Shown: positions 37,208 through 46,855, counted from the stretch's first letter. The stretch is DNA of 64,000 nt from Enterobacter wuhouensis (GCF_004331265.1 NZ_SJOO01000004.1:1-64000); one strand, 5' to 3'. The notes: generated by a model from the letters alone, not told the origin. Program-made: numbers and translations.

Positions 37208-37236
37208 AACCCGCCTTCTGGCGGGTTTTGTTTTTC
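37208..37236. terminator. Terminator between dapD and the oxidoreductase gene
   Basis: An 8-bp stem AACCCGCC / GGCGGGTT (37208-37215, 37220-37227), TTCT loop, then TTGTTTTT. A-rich bases to the left allow function on the minus strand too, between two convergent genes. Confidence 0.9.
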
Positions 37237-39524
37237 TACGCTCTGGTGATGACAACCGGCACGCTTTTGTAGGCGGGCGTCAGGCTTTCAGCGTCAACCG
37301 CATCCAGCGACAGCAGCACGTTCGCCTCCGGCAGGTACGCGCCGATCGATCCGGCAGCCATGCTGTAGATTACCACCGTCAGACCCCGCATTTCCCGCCC
37401 TTCGGCAGGCTGGCCGTTATCCTCCAGCGCCTGCACGTTAACCACATCGCCCTGCACCAGCCCGCGCGATCTGGCCTCCGTCTCGCTCAGGAAGACCACG
37501 TCCCGGCGACCGGCGATCCCGCGGTAGCGATCGTCCATGCCATAGATCGTGGTGTTGTACTGATCGTGGCTGCGCAGCGTTGCCAGGATCAGCGCATCAG
37601 AGGGCTGATGCAGGCGATCGACGGCGGCAAGGCGCCCAACCACAAAGTTCGCTTTGCCGTTCGGCGTATGCCACTCCCGACGTGAAGCCGGGGTATCCAT
37701 TCGGAAGCCGCCGGGCTCAGCGATGCGTGCGTTGTATCCGGCAAACGCCGGGATCGCCGCTTCAATCGCCTCGCGGATCAGCGCATAGTTACCGCTCATC
37801 TCCTCCCAGTTCACCGGGGAGTGGGGCAGCGTGGCGCGCGCCATTTCCGCCACAATCGCGGGCTCTGATTTCAGCCAGCGTGAAGCCGGCTTCAGGCCGC
37901 CGCAGGAGGCATGAACCATCGACATCGCATCTTCGACGGTGACGGACTGAATGCCCGTGGCCTGAAGATCCCGCTCGGTTCTCCCCAGCGCGGGCAGCAG
38001 GTAGTTATGCTTCGCCAGCAGCAGGTGCGATCGGTTGAGTTTGGTGGCGATATGAACCTGCATATCCAGCGTTTTCATTGCGGCAAAGGTGCGCTGCGGT
38101 TCCGGCATCGCCACCGCCAGATTACCGCCCATACAGATCAGCGCTCTGGCGTCACCGCGTTCGATGGCGCGAATGCTCTCGACGCTCGAACGGCCATGCT
38201 GACGCGAAACCTTAATAGCAAAACGATCTTCGAGGCGCTGTAAAAAATCGTCGGGTGCGGCTTCGTTAATCCCAACCGAGCGATCGCCCTGCACGTTGGA
38301 GTGGCCCCGCAGGGGGCAGATCCCCGCGCCGGACTTGCCTATATTGCCCTTCAGCAGCAGCAGGTTCACCAGCTGCTGAACGTTTTCGGTGCCGTTTTTA
38401 TGCTGGGTGATCCCCAACCCATAGCAGATGATGGTCGCGCGGGATTTGCTATAGCTGTCGGCCAGGTCTTCCATCTGGCCGTGCGTCAGCCCGCTTTCCT
38501 TCTCCAGCTCGGCCCATTTGCACTGGCGTAAATCCTCATACAGCGCCGAATAACCGGCGGTATGTTCAGCGATAAACGCGTGATCGAGACACGAAGGCTG
38601 GTCGAGCAAAATCCTGGCTTCATCCATCTCGATCAGGGCCTTCATGATCCCTTTGAGCAGCGCCGAATCGCCGCCCATTTTAACCTGGTAATAGCGGCTG
38701 CTCAGCGTCGTTGCCTGCCCGGAGAACATCTCTTTCGGGCTTTGCGGGAAGCTAAAGCGCTCAAGCCCGCGCTCCGCAAGCGGATTGATGGAGATAATTT
38801 TCCCGCCGCGTTTAGCCACTTCCCGCAGCGTGGTCAGCATACGTGGATGGTTAGTGCCCGGGTTGTGCCCGATGCAAATAACCAGATCGCAGCGTTCGAA
38901 ATCGTCCAGCGCCACCGTCCCTTTGCCGAGGCCGATGGCGCGCGTCAGACCAACGCTGGTCGGCCCGTGGCACATGTTGGAACAGTCCGGGAAGTTATTG
39001 CTGCCGTATTCGCGTGCGAAAAGCTGGTACAGGAAGGCCGCTTCATTGGAGGTACGCCCGGAGGTATAAAACTCTACCTGTTCCGGGGAATCGTAGCTGC
39101 GCAGGCGTTCGCCGATTTCCCGAAAGGCGACATCCCACTCTACCGCCTGCCAGCGGTCCGTTGCGGCGTCATACTTCATGGGATGGGTTAAACGACCCAC
39201 GTTTTCCAGCTCGTAATCGCTGTAGTGCCACAGCGTGGAAACCGGATGGCGACTAAAAAATTCAGGTGAGGCTTTTTTGCTGGTGGTTTCCCATGAGACG
39301 GCCTTGACGCCGTTTTCGCACAGCTCCATCGGCGCGCGATGCCCGGGGTCTGGCCATGCGCAGCCGGGGCAGTCAAAGCCCGAGACCTGGTTCATCTTAA
39401 ACATGGCGATAATATCGCGGGCGACAGCCCGTTGCGAAAATACCGACGCGGTGACGGCTTTTACTGCGCCCCAGCCTCCTGCCGGGCCCTCATAGCCATT
39501 GATACCTGCAACACCTTTTTTCAT
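37236..39524 (-). CDS. FdhF/YdeP-family molybdopterin oxidoreductase
   Basis: A 762-residue member of the molybdopterin/formate dehydrogenase superfamily, most like E. coli YdeP (759), a protein linked to acid resistance whose reaction is not known. The N-terminus has CPGC (Cys52, Cys55) and a further Cys69; the four-cysteine [4Fe-4S] pattern of FdhF is incomplete. Cys185 in SNMCHGPTS sits where FdhF has the molybdenum-binding selenocysteine and is followed by His186 like FdhF His141. Other cofactor motifs: GHNPGTNHPRML (about 215) and PLRGHSNVQGDR (about 400). No signal peptide is seen, so it is probably cytoplasmic. K-12 has yaeI at this site, so this is an accessory insertion. Substrate and partner cannot be told. 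Confidence 0.85.
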   Translation of the reverse strand: MKKGVAGINGYEGPAGGWGAVKAVTASVFSQRAVARDIIAMFKMNQVSGFDCPGCAWPDPGHRAPMELCENGVKAVSWETTSKKASPEFFSRHPVSTLWHYSDYELENVGRLTHPMKYDAATDRWQAVEWDVAFREIGERLRSYDSPEQVEFYTSGRTSNEAAFLYQLFAREYGSNNFPDCSNMCHGPTSVGLTRAIGLGKGTVALDDFERCDLVICIGHNPGTNHPRMLTTLREVAKRGGKIISINPLAERGLERFSFPQSPKEMFSGQATTLSSRYYQVKMGGDSALLKGIMKALIEMDEARILLDQPSCLDHAFIAEHTAGYSALYEDLRQCKWAELEKESGLTHGQMEDLADSYSKSRATIICYGLGITQHKNGTENVQQLVNLLLLKGNIGKSGAGICPLRGHSNVQGDRSVGINEAAPDDFLQRLEDRFAIKVSRQHGRSSVESIRAIERGDARALICMGGNLAVAMPEPQRTFAAMKTLDMQVHIATKLNRSHLLLAKHNYLLPALGRTERDLQATGIQSVTVEDAMSMVHASCGGLKPASRWLKSEPAIVAEMARATLPHSPVNWEEMSGNYALIREAIEAAIPAFAGYNARIAEPGGFRMDTPASRREWHTPNGKANFVVGRLAAVDRLHQPSDALILATLRSHDQYNTTIYGMDDRYRGIAGRRDVVFLSETEARSRGLVQGDVVNVQALEDNGQPAEGREMRGLTVVIYSMAAGSIGAYLPEANVLLSLDAVDAESLTPAYKSVPVVITRA

Positions 39525-39596
39525 TGCGACTGCTTATTTACCGACAATTATTTATGGCGGCTACGGTAGCAATTTCATTCTCATATTGATTTCCTC

Positions 39597-39625
39597 TTGA
39601 CGGGGTAGCCAAAAACTACAATAAA
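39597..39625 (+). promoter_or_regulatory. Possible yaeH promoter
   Basis: In the 251-base gap between the oxidoreductase gene and yaeH, TTGACG (39597-39602) is followed after 17 bases by AATAAA (39620-39625). The -10 is imperfect, and no other pair as good was found. The gap is otherwise A/T-rich without an obvious gene; a GATAAGGG ribosome-binding site lies just before yaeH. Confidence 0.35.
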
Positions 39626-39775
39626 CGAGTTAGGCTTATGCTCCTTGCTTGCGCGCCGACAGGCGAAAATGGAGTACCGTTTTTCAAGGATGCTCTCGCT
39701 TTTTGCATCTGAGGGTAGCGGAAAAGGATTTTTTCGTTAATTATTCAAAGGTTATGTTGAGATAAGGGTACCGCT

Positions 39776-40165
39776 ATGTACGATAATCTGAAAAGTCTGG
39801 GCATTACCAATCCTGATGAAATCGATCGCTACAGTCTGCGTCAGGAAGCCAATAACGATATTCTAAAAATCTATTTTCATAAGGACAAAGGAGAGTTTTT
39901 CGCCAAAAGCGTGAAGTTTAAATATCCACGCCAGCGTAAGACCGTCGTCGCCGATGGCATCGGTCAGGGTTACAAAGAAGTCCAGGAAATCAGCCCTAAC
40001 CTGCGCTATGTGATCGATGAACTCGATCAGATCTGCCAGCGCGACCGTACCGAAGTCGATCTCAAACGTAAGATCCTCGATGACCTGCGTCATCTGGAAA
40101 GCGTTGTGACCAACAAGATCAGCGAGATTGAAGCGGATCTTGAGAAGTTAACTCGCAACAAATAA
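39776..40165 (+). CDS. yaeH: UPF0325 family protein YaeH
   Basis: A 129-residue conserved protein of unknown function (E. coli 128). It is highly charged and mostly helical, with a Lys-rich stretch near 45-60 ([10 protein letters not shown]) and a coiled-coil-like C-terminus (about 85-129). No signal peptide or membrane segment. It is convergent with cdaR, with a REP-like element between them. Confidence 0.92.
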   Translation: MYDNLKSLGITNPDEIDRYSLRQEANNDILKIYFHKDKGEFFAKSVKFKYPRQRKTVVADGIGQGYKEVQEISPNLRYVIDELDQICQRDRTEVDLKRKILDDLRHLESVVTNKISEIEADLEKLTRNK

Positions 40166-40175
40166 GCCGTTTTAT

Positions 40176-40207
40176 TGCCCGGTGGCGCTACGCTTACCGG
40201 GCCTACT
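40176..40207. repeat. REP-like palindromic element
   Basis: Between the convergent yaeH and cdaR genes lies TGCCCGGTGGCGCTACGC followed by TTACCGGGCCTAC. The ends pair (GCCCGGT with ACCGGGC), and the asymmetric tail GGCCTAC is diagnostic of enterobacterial REP sequences. A second fragment (TCGGCCGGGTG, about 40217-40227) may be the rest of a degenerate neighbouring unit. Confidence 0.8.
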
Positions 40208-40228
40208 TGTACTTGTCGGCCGGGTGCC

Positions 40229-41386
40229 TCACCTCTGCTCGTCTAACTGAAGCGCCACGTACAGCAGCAGCCTGTCGTCAAAGTTTCCCAAATCCAGCCC
40301 CGTCAGCTCCGAGATTCGGTTAAGCCGATATTCCAGCGTATTGCGATGAATAAACAGCGCTTTCGACGTCGCCAGCGGCTGGACGTTATGGCGGAACCAG
40401 GCCTGTAGCGTGCGGCGCAGCAGGCCGTTGTTATCCATTGCTTTCAAACGAACCAGCGGACGCGCCAGCTCGTTGGCCTGCCAGCCGCCGCGCAGGCTGT
40501 CGAGCAGCACCGGCAGCATCAGATCCTGGTAGAAATAGCTGCGGCTTTCCGGCATGCGCTGTTTGCCCACCATCATGGTGGTACGCGCGGTACGCCACGA
40601 GCGGGCAATGCTGCCCGGCCCGGTAAAATAGTTGCCCAGCGCAACGCGAAAACGCAGCTGACCGTTCTCTTTCATGCGCGCGATGAGCTGATCCACGCGG
40701 CGGCGATGATCTTCTGCATCCCAGCGGCCAAAGGAATTGAGCGCCGGTTTAAGCACCACCATTTCCGTCAGAGAAACGATCGCCACCAGATTATCGCGCT
40801 CCGGCGTCGCCAGCGCATTTTGCAGCTGCTGCAGCTCGGCCATCGCGCTGTCCACGCCAAGCTGGCCGCTATCCACTTCAATGACGGCGACCACGCGCGG
40901 CTGGTTCAGATCGATGCCCAGGCGCTGCGCCCACTCGCTCAGTGCGGGCGTATGCTCCTCGGCCTGAATAAGATTCATGACCAGCTCTTCGCGCAGGCGG
41001 CTGTCCTGCGCCAGCAGATGCATCAGCCGCGACTGTTCGAGCATCATCTCGGCGGTCATGCATACAAGTTCGCCGTATTTGCGCAGGGATCCCGGCTCGC
41101 CGGTCAGGCCGATCACGCCGACAATTTCCCCTTCGAGGCGTAAAGGCAGGTTAATACCCTGACGCACGCCGTGCAGGTGCTTTGCGACCGCATCGTCAAT
41201 ATCCACCACCCGCCCCTGGGACAGCACCAGCAGCGCGCCTTCGTGCAATTCCCCAATGCGTTCACGATCGCCGCTGCCAATAATGCGCCCACGAGCATCC
41301 ATTACGTTGATATTGGTATCGATGATGCGCATGGTGCGCGCTACGATATCCTGCGCCATTTTGGTATCAAGATGCCAGCCAGCCAT
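40229..41386 (-). CDS. cdaR: Carbohydrate diacid regulator CdaR
   Basis: Transcriptional activator (formerly SdaR) that senses D-glucarate, D-galactarate and D-glycerate and turns on the gar/gud operons. 385 residues from the ATG at 41386 (MAGWHLDTK), equal to E. coli and preceded by GGAGGG; a longer frame upstream is not used. Domains: N-terminal sugar-diacid-binding domain (about 1-135), a GGDEF-like central part, and a C-terminal PucR-type helix-turn-helix (about 320-385, with TSKALFIHRNTLEYRLNRI). No target operon is in the window. Confidence 0.95.
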   Translation of the reverse strand: MAGWHLDTKMAQDIVARTMRIIDTNINVMDARGRIIGSGDRERIGELHEGALLVLSQGRVVDIDDAVAKHLHGVRQGINLPLRLEGEIVGVIGLTGEPGSLRKYGELVCMTAEMMLEQSRLMHLLAQDSRLREELVMNLIQAEEHTPALSEWAQRLGIDLNQPRVVAVIEVDSGQLGVDSAMAELQQLQNALATPERDNLVAIVSLTEMVVLKPALNSFGRWDAEDHRRRVDQLIARMKENGQLRFRVALGNYFTGPGSIARSWRTARTTMMVGKQRMPESRSYFYQDLMLPVLLDSLRGGWQANELARPLVRLKAMDNNGLLRRTLQAWFRHNVQPLATSKALFIHRNTLEYRLNRISELTGLDLGNFDDRLLLYVALQLDEQR

Positions 41387-41498
41387 GTAACCCTCCTGTG
41401 AGCAGAGCTCAAGCATAGGGGAGTTCAGCAGCGGTCGCATTGTGCGAATGCACAAAGTCTGAGGGAGAAGTATGGACTTGTGGAAAGGGTCACAGAAA

Positions 41499-41531
41499 AG
41501 AGAAAAGCCCCTGCGGACAACCCGCAGGGGC
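41499..41531 (-). terminator. Terminator after degP
   Basis: On the minus strand a 10-bp stem GCCCCTGCGG / CCGCAGGGGC (41522-41531 with 41507-41516), 5-base loop, is followed by TTTTCT. It lies between degP and cdaR. Confidence 0.9.
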
Positions 41532-41540
41532 CTGGGAGGA

Positions 41541-42980
41541 TTACTGCATCAGCAGATAAATAGAGGTATCACCACGCTGAATGTTCAACGCCAGCACGGT
41601 AGGCTTGCTGTCGAGGATCTTGCGCAGCTCAGCGATGTTTTTCACCGGCTGCTGGTTTGCACCCATGATCACATCACCTTTTTTCAGGCCGATACGGGCA
41701 GCCGGTGAATTCGCTTTCACGTTGTTCACCACCACGCCTTTATCTGCCCCTTTGTTACTCATCTCCGCACCTTCAATACCGCTGAAGATGGTGCTGGAGT
41801 CCACCTGATTCTGGCTGCTCTGCTGCAGCTCCAGGCTCACGTTAACCGGCTTACCGTCACGCAGCAGGCCGAGGGTCACTTTGCTGCCAATCGGCATTGA
41901 ACCTACTTCAGCACGCAGCGCGGCAAAGCTGCTGATTGGCTTACCGTTCAGGGAGGTAATCACATCACCCGCCTTAATACCCGCTTTTGCCGCAGAAGAG
42001 TTCGGCATCACCTGGCTGACAAAGGCCCCGCGCTGGGCGTCAACTTTCATCGCTTTCGCCAGTTCGGAGTTCAGCTCAGTCCCCATAATGCCCAGCTCAC
42101 CGCGTTTCACCTGGCCATACTGCACCATCTGCGCGGTCAGGTTTTTCACCATGTTGCTCGGGATAGCAAAGCCGATACCGATGTTGCCGCCGTCCGGTGC
42201 CAGGATTGCGGTGTTGATACCGATCAGCTCACCGTTCAGGTTCACCAGCGCACCGCCGGAGTTACCGCGGTTGATCGCCGCATCCGTCTGGATAAAGTTT
42301 TCGTAGTTTTCCGCGTTCAGGCCGCTGCGCCCCAGCGCAGAAACGATGCCGGAGGTCACGGTTTCGCCCAGACCAAACGGGTTACCGATGGCAACGGTGT
42401 AGTCGCCCACGCGCAGCGCGTCAGAATCGGCAAGCTTAATCGCCGTCAGGTTTTTCGGATCCTGGATCTGGATCAGCGCGATATCGGAGCGTGGATCTTT
42501 ACCCACTACTTTTGCATCAAATTTACGACCATCGCTCAGCTGAACCTTAATGGTGCTGGCGTTATCGACTACGTGGTTATTGGTCACAACATAGCCTTTT
42601 GCGGCATCAATGATGACACCCGAGCCCAGCGCCATGAATTTTTGCTGCTGGCCGCCACCGCCCTGGCCGTCATCGCCTGCGCCACCGCCCTGACAGAATG
42701 GAGAGCTCTGGAATGGCGAACCGTCCTGGCAGAACGGCGAGTTGTCGCCAAAGAACTGCTGGAAATTACGCGGCATACGCGGCGTATTAACGGTCGTGCT
42801 GCCCTCAACGTTAATACTCACCACCGATGGCATCACTTTTTCGAGCATCGGTGCCAGGCTTGGCATCTGCTGCGCGGTTGCTGCCGACGACGCCGTCTCG
42901 GCTGCAGTAGCAGTCAGAGGGGACAGCGCTAAACCTAAACTCAGAGCCAGTGCACTCATTGCTAATGTGGTTTTTTTCAT
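41541..42980 (-). CDS. degP: Periplasmic serine protease/chaperone DegP (HtrA)
   Basis: Degrades or refolds misfolded envelope proteins. 479 residues from the ATG at 42980 (MKKTTLAMS), close to E. coli (474); an ATG 3 codons upstream is ignored. Sec signal peptide to about residue 26. Catalytic triad His136 (VTNNHVVD), Asp166 (RSDIALI) and Ser241 (GNSGG). Two PDZ domains follow (about 285-385 and 395-479). The long LA-loop region (about 70-115) is Gly/Gln-rich with a cysteine pair and looks a little longer than in E. coli. A sigma-E promoter lies upstream; RseP, in this same window, controls sigma-E activity. Confidence 0.97.
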   Translation of the reverse strand: MKKTTLAMSALALSLGLALSPLTATAAETASSAATAQQMPSLAPMLEKVMPSVVSINVEGSTTVNTPRMPRNFQQFFGDNSPFCQDGSPFQSSPFCQGGGAGDDGQGGGGQQQKFMALGSGVIIDAAKGYVVTNNHVVDNASTIKVQLSDGRKFDAKVVGKDPRSDIALIQIQDPKNLTAIKLADSDALRVGDYTVAIGNPFGLGETVTSGIVSALGRSGLNAENYENFIQTDAAINRGNSGGALVNLNGELIGINTAILAPDGGNIGIGFAIPSNMVKNLTAQMVQYGQVKRGELGIMGTELNSELAKAMKVDAQRGAFVSQVMPNSSAAKAGIKAGDVITSLNGKPISSFAALRAEVGSMPIGSKVTLGLLRDGKPVNVSLELQQSSQNQVDSSTIFSGIEGAEMSNKGADKGVVVNNVKANSPAARIGLKKGDVIMGANQQPVKNIAELRKILDSKPTVLALNIQRGDTSIYLLMQ

Positions 42981-43026
42981 GTTTCTCAATCTCGATTTAC
43001 CCGATAACGCAAAATTGCTGTGTAAC

Positions 43027-43054
43027 TCAGATTCGTTTTATACCGCTTAGTTCC
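43027..43054 (-). promoter_or_regulatory. Sigma-E promoter of degP
   Basis: On the minus strand GGAACT (43049-43054) is followed after 17 bases by TCTGA (43027-43031), matching the sigma-E consensus GGAACTT / TCTGA. The surrounding sequence (GGTATAAAACGAATCTGA) closely resembles the known degP promoter of E. coli, and it lies about 50 bases before the start codon. Confidence 0.9.
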
Positions 43055-43112
43055 GGGATTAAGTTTATGGAAAAAGTAAAAATTTATTGGTCGTCTTTAC
43101 AAAACTCCGGGA

Positions 43113-44627
43113 TTATTCCACGGCCATAAGCTTGCGGTATTCATCCCAGGCATACAAATCCGTCATGCCGCTGATATAGTCCTGGATAAGACGACAGCGA
43201 TAATAATATTCCATCACCGGCCATTGTGCAGCGTGCCTGTCCAGCTTACCGACCGCTTCAACGTATGCCAGACGATGGCGGGTAGAGAGTTTCTGGAAAA
43301 GCCGGGATTCAATTGGCAACCGCCGCACGCGTTCGTTTGCGACCAGATCGCTAAACTCCTCCACGGATAGCTGCAGCAGCGGGCTATAAATCTCCAGCAA
43401 GCCGCTGATAACCCTGTACCCCTGCAGTTCCAGCTGTTCGACATCCGGGTGGCTGAACACGTGCCGCATAGCGACGTGTTTATAAAGTTCAAGCAGCTGG
43501 CTAAAGCTGCTGTCATCTTCCAGCAGCGCATGATTGAATTCACCGCTGAACACCATCGGCAAATTATCAATAAAACGCGAGGCCGCGTAGGGCACAAGTT
43601 TATTTAATGTGTTGACCCGCAAATACATGAAGAACTGATCTTCAGTGCTGCGGCTTAATGAATTTGAGCGCGATTTTTCCCAGGCATTTTCGACGACCTG
43701 AGCAAACAGAGAACCTTTTTCATGCTTGCCCCAGGCATCATAAAGATGCTGATAAAGTTCCTCGACGCTGAATATTCTTTTCTCGACGGCATCTTCCAGG
43801 TCGGCCACGCAATAGGAAATGTCGTCGGCGGCTTCCATTATCCACGTCAGTGGAAATCGGCCATGAGGTGCCAGCGAAAGTTCTTTACGCAGCCTTTCAA
43901 TATAGGCTTCTTCAGAGAGGTAATAGCCCGGCTTTTTCATTAAATAGCTATGCGAGGCAGGCGTTTCGCCCATCCACCAGGCAGGTCGCGTGTATTTCAG
44001 GATACAGCCCACCTGCGCCCAGGTCAGGTTCATACGCATCAGAGAGTGCACCAGCCGGATGCCCTGCGCGTTGCCTTCAAAATGACAGAGATCCTGACGC
44101 ACCTTACGCCGCAGTTCGTTTAACCCCTCTTCGCCTTCCCGCAGGCGCAAATCACGCACCGTACAGCGGTCGTCGCTGAGCGGCTGGCTCTTCGCATCCG
44201 TAGGGAAAAGCCGCTGCTTGAACCAGTCATTGATCGCCGCCTCGCCAAAATGCCCGAACGGCGGGTTGCCGATGTCATGCATCAGGCAGGCCATTTCAAC
44301 GATGCTTTCAAAAGGCCCCGTCAGCTCGTCGAGGCCATAGGTTTCCAGCAATCGCTGCTCTTTGAGCCGGCTTAAAATCTCTTTCGCAATGTAGCGTCCA
44401 ACCTGCTGAACTTCCATTGAATGGGTCAGGCGCGTGCGTACCGCGGCGTTACGCTCAAGCGGGAAGACCTGAGTCTTTTGCTGTAAACGGCGGATAGCCG
44501 GCGAGTTGATAATGCGCCCACGATCGCTTTCGAAAATTCGCAGGATCTCATGTTCACTCTTCTCGCCCTGCGGCGAACGAAACCGTCGGTGCCAGTTAAT
44601 TTTGGTTCGAAAATCGATTGGTGACAT
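43113..44627 (-). CDS. dgt: Deoxyguanosine triphosphate triphosphohydrolase
   Basis: Splits dGTP into deoxyguanosine and triphosphate, lowering the dGTP pool. 504 residues (E. coli 505). The HD-domain metal ligands are visible: His in RLTHSMEV (about 69), HD in [15 protein letters not shown] (about 117-131), and Asp in [16 protein letters not shown] (about 270). It is divergent from mtnN, with 82 bases between starts. Confidence 0.96.
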   Translation of the reverse strand: MSPIDFRTKINWHRRFRSPQGEKSEHEILRIFESDRGRIINSPAIRRLQQKTQVFPLERNAAVRTRLTHSMEVQQVGRYIAKEILSRLKEQRLLETYGLDELTGPFESIVEMACLMHDIGNPPFGHFGEAAINDWFKQRLFPTDAKSQPLSDDRCTVRDLRLREGEEGLNELRRKVRQDLCHFEGNAQGIRLVHSLMRMNLTWAQVGCILKYTRPAWWMGETPASHSYLMKKPGYYLSEEAYIERLRKELSLAPHGRFPLTWIMEAADDISYCVADLEDAVEKRIFSVEELYQHLYDAWGKHEKGSLFAQVVENAWEKSRSNSLSRSTEDQFFMYLRVNTLNKLVPYAASRFIDNLPMVFSGEFNHALLEDDSSFSQLLELYKHVAMRHVFSHPDVEQLELQGYRVISGLLEIYSPLLQLSVEEFSDLVANERVRRLPIESRLFQKLSTRHRLAYVEAVGKLDRHAAQWPVMEYYYRCRLIQDYISGMTDLYAWDEYRKLMAVE

Positions 44628-44709
44628 GTGCTCCCCCGCGTGAGAATGCGTTTCCCCTTAACCGCATGATAGACTATGCATCTTAACAAGGCACATCGCG
44701 AGTAAATCT

Positions 44710-45408
44710 ATGAAAATCGGCATTATTGGTGCAATGGAAGAAGAAGTTACGCTCCTGCGTGACAAAATTGAGAACCGTCAGACCCTCTCTCTTGGTGGTT
44801 GCGAGATCTATACCGGCCAACTGAACGGCGTTGACGTTGCTCTGCTGAAATCTGGCATCGGTAAAGTTGCTGCTGCGCTGGGTGCGACCCTGCTGCTTGA
44901 GCGCTGCAAACCGGACGTCATCATCAATACCGGCTCAGCGGGTGGCCTGGCGCCGACGCTGAAGGTGGGTGATATCGTGGTTTCTGACGAAGCGCGCTAC
45001 CACGATGCAGACGTGACCGCGTTCGGTTACGAATACGGCCAGCTTCCGGGCTGCCCGGCCGGGTTTAAAGCGGACGATGCGCTCGTTGCGGCAGCAGAAA
45101 CCTGCATCGCCGAACTGAACCTCAACGCGGTACGCGGCCTGATCGTCAGCGGCGATGCGTTTATTAACGGCTCCGTTGGCCTTGCGAAAATCCGTCACAA
45201 CTTCCCGCAGGCGGTGGCCGTTGAGATGGAAGCGACCGCGATCGCTCACGTTTGCCATAACTTCAGCGTTCCGTTCGTGGTCGTTCGCGCGATCTCCGAC
45301 GTGGCCGATCAGCAGTCTCACCTGAGCTTTGACGAGTTCCTGGCCGTTGCTGCAAAACAGTCCACCGTGATGGTGGAACGCCTGGTGCAGAATCTGGCGC
45401 GTGGCTAA
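44710..45408 (+). CDS. mtnN: 5'-methylthioadenosine/S-adenosylhomocysteine nucleosidase
   Basis: Cleaves MTA, SAH and 5'-deoxyadenosine; removes inhibitors of SAM-dependent enzymes and feeds the activated methyl cycle and autoinducer-2 route. 232 residues, equal to E. coli. Catalytic acids: Glu12 in AMEEEV, Glu174 in VAVEMEATA and Asp197 in RAISDVAD. The stop overlaps the btuF start by 8 bases. First gene of mtnN-btuF-yadS. Confidence 0.97.
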   Translation: MKIGIIGAMEEEVTLLRDKIENRQTLSLGGCEIYTGQLNGVDVALLKSGIGKVAAALGATLLLERCKPDVIINTGSAGGLAPTLKVGDIVVSDEARYHDADVTAFGYEYGQLPGCPAGFKADDALVAAAETCIAELNLNAVRGLIVSGDAFINGSVGLAKIRHNFPQAVAVEMEATAIAHVCHNFSVPFVVVRAISDVADQQSHLSFDEFLAVAAKQSTVMVERLVQNLARG

Positions 45409-46201
45409 AGTTACGCTAAGGGCGCTGGCTGCCCTGCTTCTGCTCGCACCGGCGTGGCTATTCGCCGCGCCGCGTGTGATTACCCTCTCCCCCGCTAACA
45501 CCGAGCTGGCTTTCGCCGCCGGGATCGTGCCGGTGGGAGTCAGCAGTTTTTCAGACTACCCGCCCCAGGCCGCCGGTATTGAGCAAGTGTCGACATGGCA
45601 AGGGATGAATCTTGAGCGCATTGTGGCGCTTAAGCCTGACCTCGTGCTGGCCTGGCGTGGTGGAAACGCCGAGCGACAGGTCAATCAGCTCACCTCCCTG
45701 GGTATCAAGGTGATGTGGGTCGACGCCGTGAGCATCGAGCAGGTCGCTCAGGCCCTTCGCGCGCTGGCGCCTTATAGCCCAACGCCGGTGAAAGCCGAAG
45801 CCGAGGCCGATCGGATGCTCAGCGACTACTCAGCGCTGAAAAATAAATACGACACCCCCAGCAAAAAGCGCGTCTTCCTGCAGTTTGGCAGCCAACCGCT
45901 GTTCACCACCGGGCAAGGCTCTATACAGAATCAGGTCCTGGAGATTTGCGGGGGCGAAAATATCTTCGCTGCCAGCCGCGTGCCGTGGCCGCAGGTCAGC
46001 CGGGAACAGGTTCTGGCTCGCCGGCCGCAGGCCATTGTCGTGGTCGGAAGTGCGAGCGAGATTCCTAAAATTGAACAATTCTGGCAAGGCCAGCTCAACA
46101 TTCCGGTGATCCCACTCAACGGTGACTGGTTTGAACGAGCCAGCCCGCGTATTATCCTCGCCGCAAAACAACTCTGTGCCGCACTGGCGGAGAGTCACTA
46201 A
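45401..46201 (+). CDS. btuF: Vitamin B12-binding periplasmic protein BtuF
   Basis: Periplasmic component of the BtuCDF cobalamin importer; takes B12 from BtuB and gives it to BtuC. 266 residues from a GTG start (45401) that lies inside mtnN. Sec signal peptide to about residue 22 (LFAAPRV). The class III binding-protein fold has [15 protein letters not shown] near the N-terminus and the conserved acidic residues that dock BtuC. btuC and btuD are not in this window. Co-translation with mtnN is likely. Confidence 0.95.
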   Translation: MAKVTLRALAALLLLAPAWLFAAPRVITLSPANTELAFAAGIVPVGVSSFSDYPPQAAGIEQVSTWQGMNLERIVALKPDLVLAWRGGNAERQVNQLTSLGIKVMWVDAVSIEQVAQALRALAPYSPTPVKAEAEADRMLSDYSALKNKYDTPSKKRVFLQFGSQPLFTTGQGSIQNQVLEICGGENIFAASRVPWPQVSREQVLARRPQAIVVVGSASEIPKIEQFWQGQLNIPVIPLNGDWFERASPRIILAAKQLCAALAESH

Positions 46202-46231
46202 AACATAAACACCCCGTTCGAGGATTTAACG

Positions 46232-46849
46232 ATGCTCGTGTATTGGCTGGATATTCTTGGCACAGCCGTTTTTGCTATCTCCGGCGTTTTGCTCGCCGGA
46301 AAACTACGCATGGACCCGTTTGGCGTGCTGGTGCTTGGCGTTGTCACGGCGGTGGGCGGTGGAACGATCCGCGATATGGCGCTGGCCAACGGCCCGGTAT
46401 TTTGGGTTAAAGATCCGACAGACCTGGTCGTCGCGATGGTCACCTGTATGTTAACCATTGCATTAGTTCGCCAGCCCCGCAGATTGCCGAAATGGGTGCT
46501 GCCGGTGCTGGATGCCGTCGGTCTGGCGGTGTTTGTGGGGATTGGGGTGAACAAAGCCTTTAATGCAGGCACCGGCCCCATGGTGGCGATTTGTATGGGC
46601 GTGCTGACCGGCGTGGGCGGCGGGATTATTCGTGACATTCTGGCGCGCGAAGTGCCGATGATCCTGCGCACCGAAATTTACGCAACGGCCTGTATCGTTG
46701 GCGGAATTGTCCACGCCACGGCGTACTACACCTTTGCGGTCCCGCTTGAGAACGCCGCGATGCTGGGGATGGTCGTTACGCTGGTGATTCGCTTAGCGGC
46801 GATACGCTGGCACCTTAAGCTGCCGACGTTTGCGCTGGATGACAGGTAA
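46232..46849 (+). CDS. yadS: TRIC-channel family membrane protein YadS
   Basis: Inner-membrane protein of 205 residues (UPF0126/TRIC fold), with two internal repeats of three hydrophobic segments. Each repeat contains a GGGTIRD / GGGIIRD motif (near residues 45 and 130), a signature of prokaryotic TRIC channels. Related proteins conduct monovalent cations or glycine; the exact substrate of YadS is not settled to my knowledge. Third gene of mtnN-btuF-yadS; a terminator follows. Confidence 0.9.
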   Translation: MLVYWLDILGTAVFAISGVLLAGKLRMDPFGVLVLGVVTAVGGGTIRDMALANGPVFWVKDPTDLVVAMVTCMLTIALVRQPRRLPKWVLPVLDAVGLAVFVGIGVNKAFNAGTGPMVAICMGVLTGVGGGIIRDILAREVPMILRTEIYATACIVGGIVHATAYYTFAVPLENAAMLGMVVTLVIRLAAIRWHLKLPTFALDDR

Positions 46850-46855
46850 ACGCAA

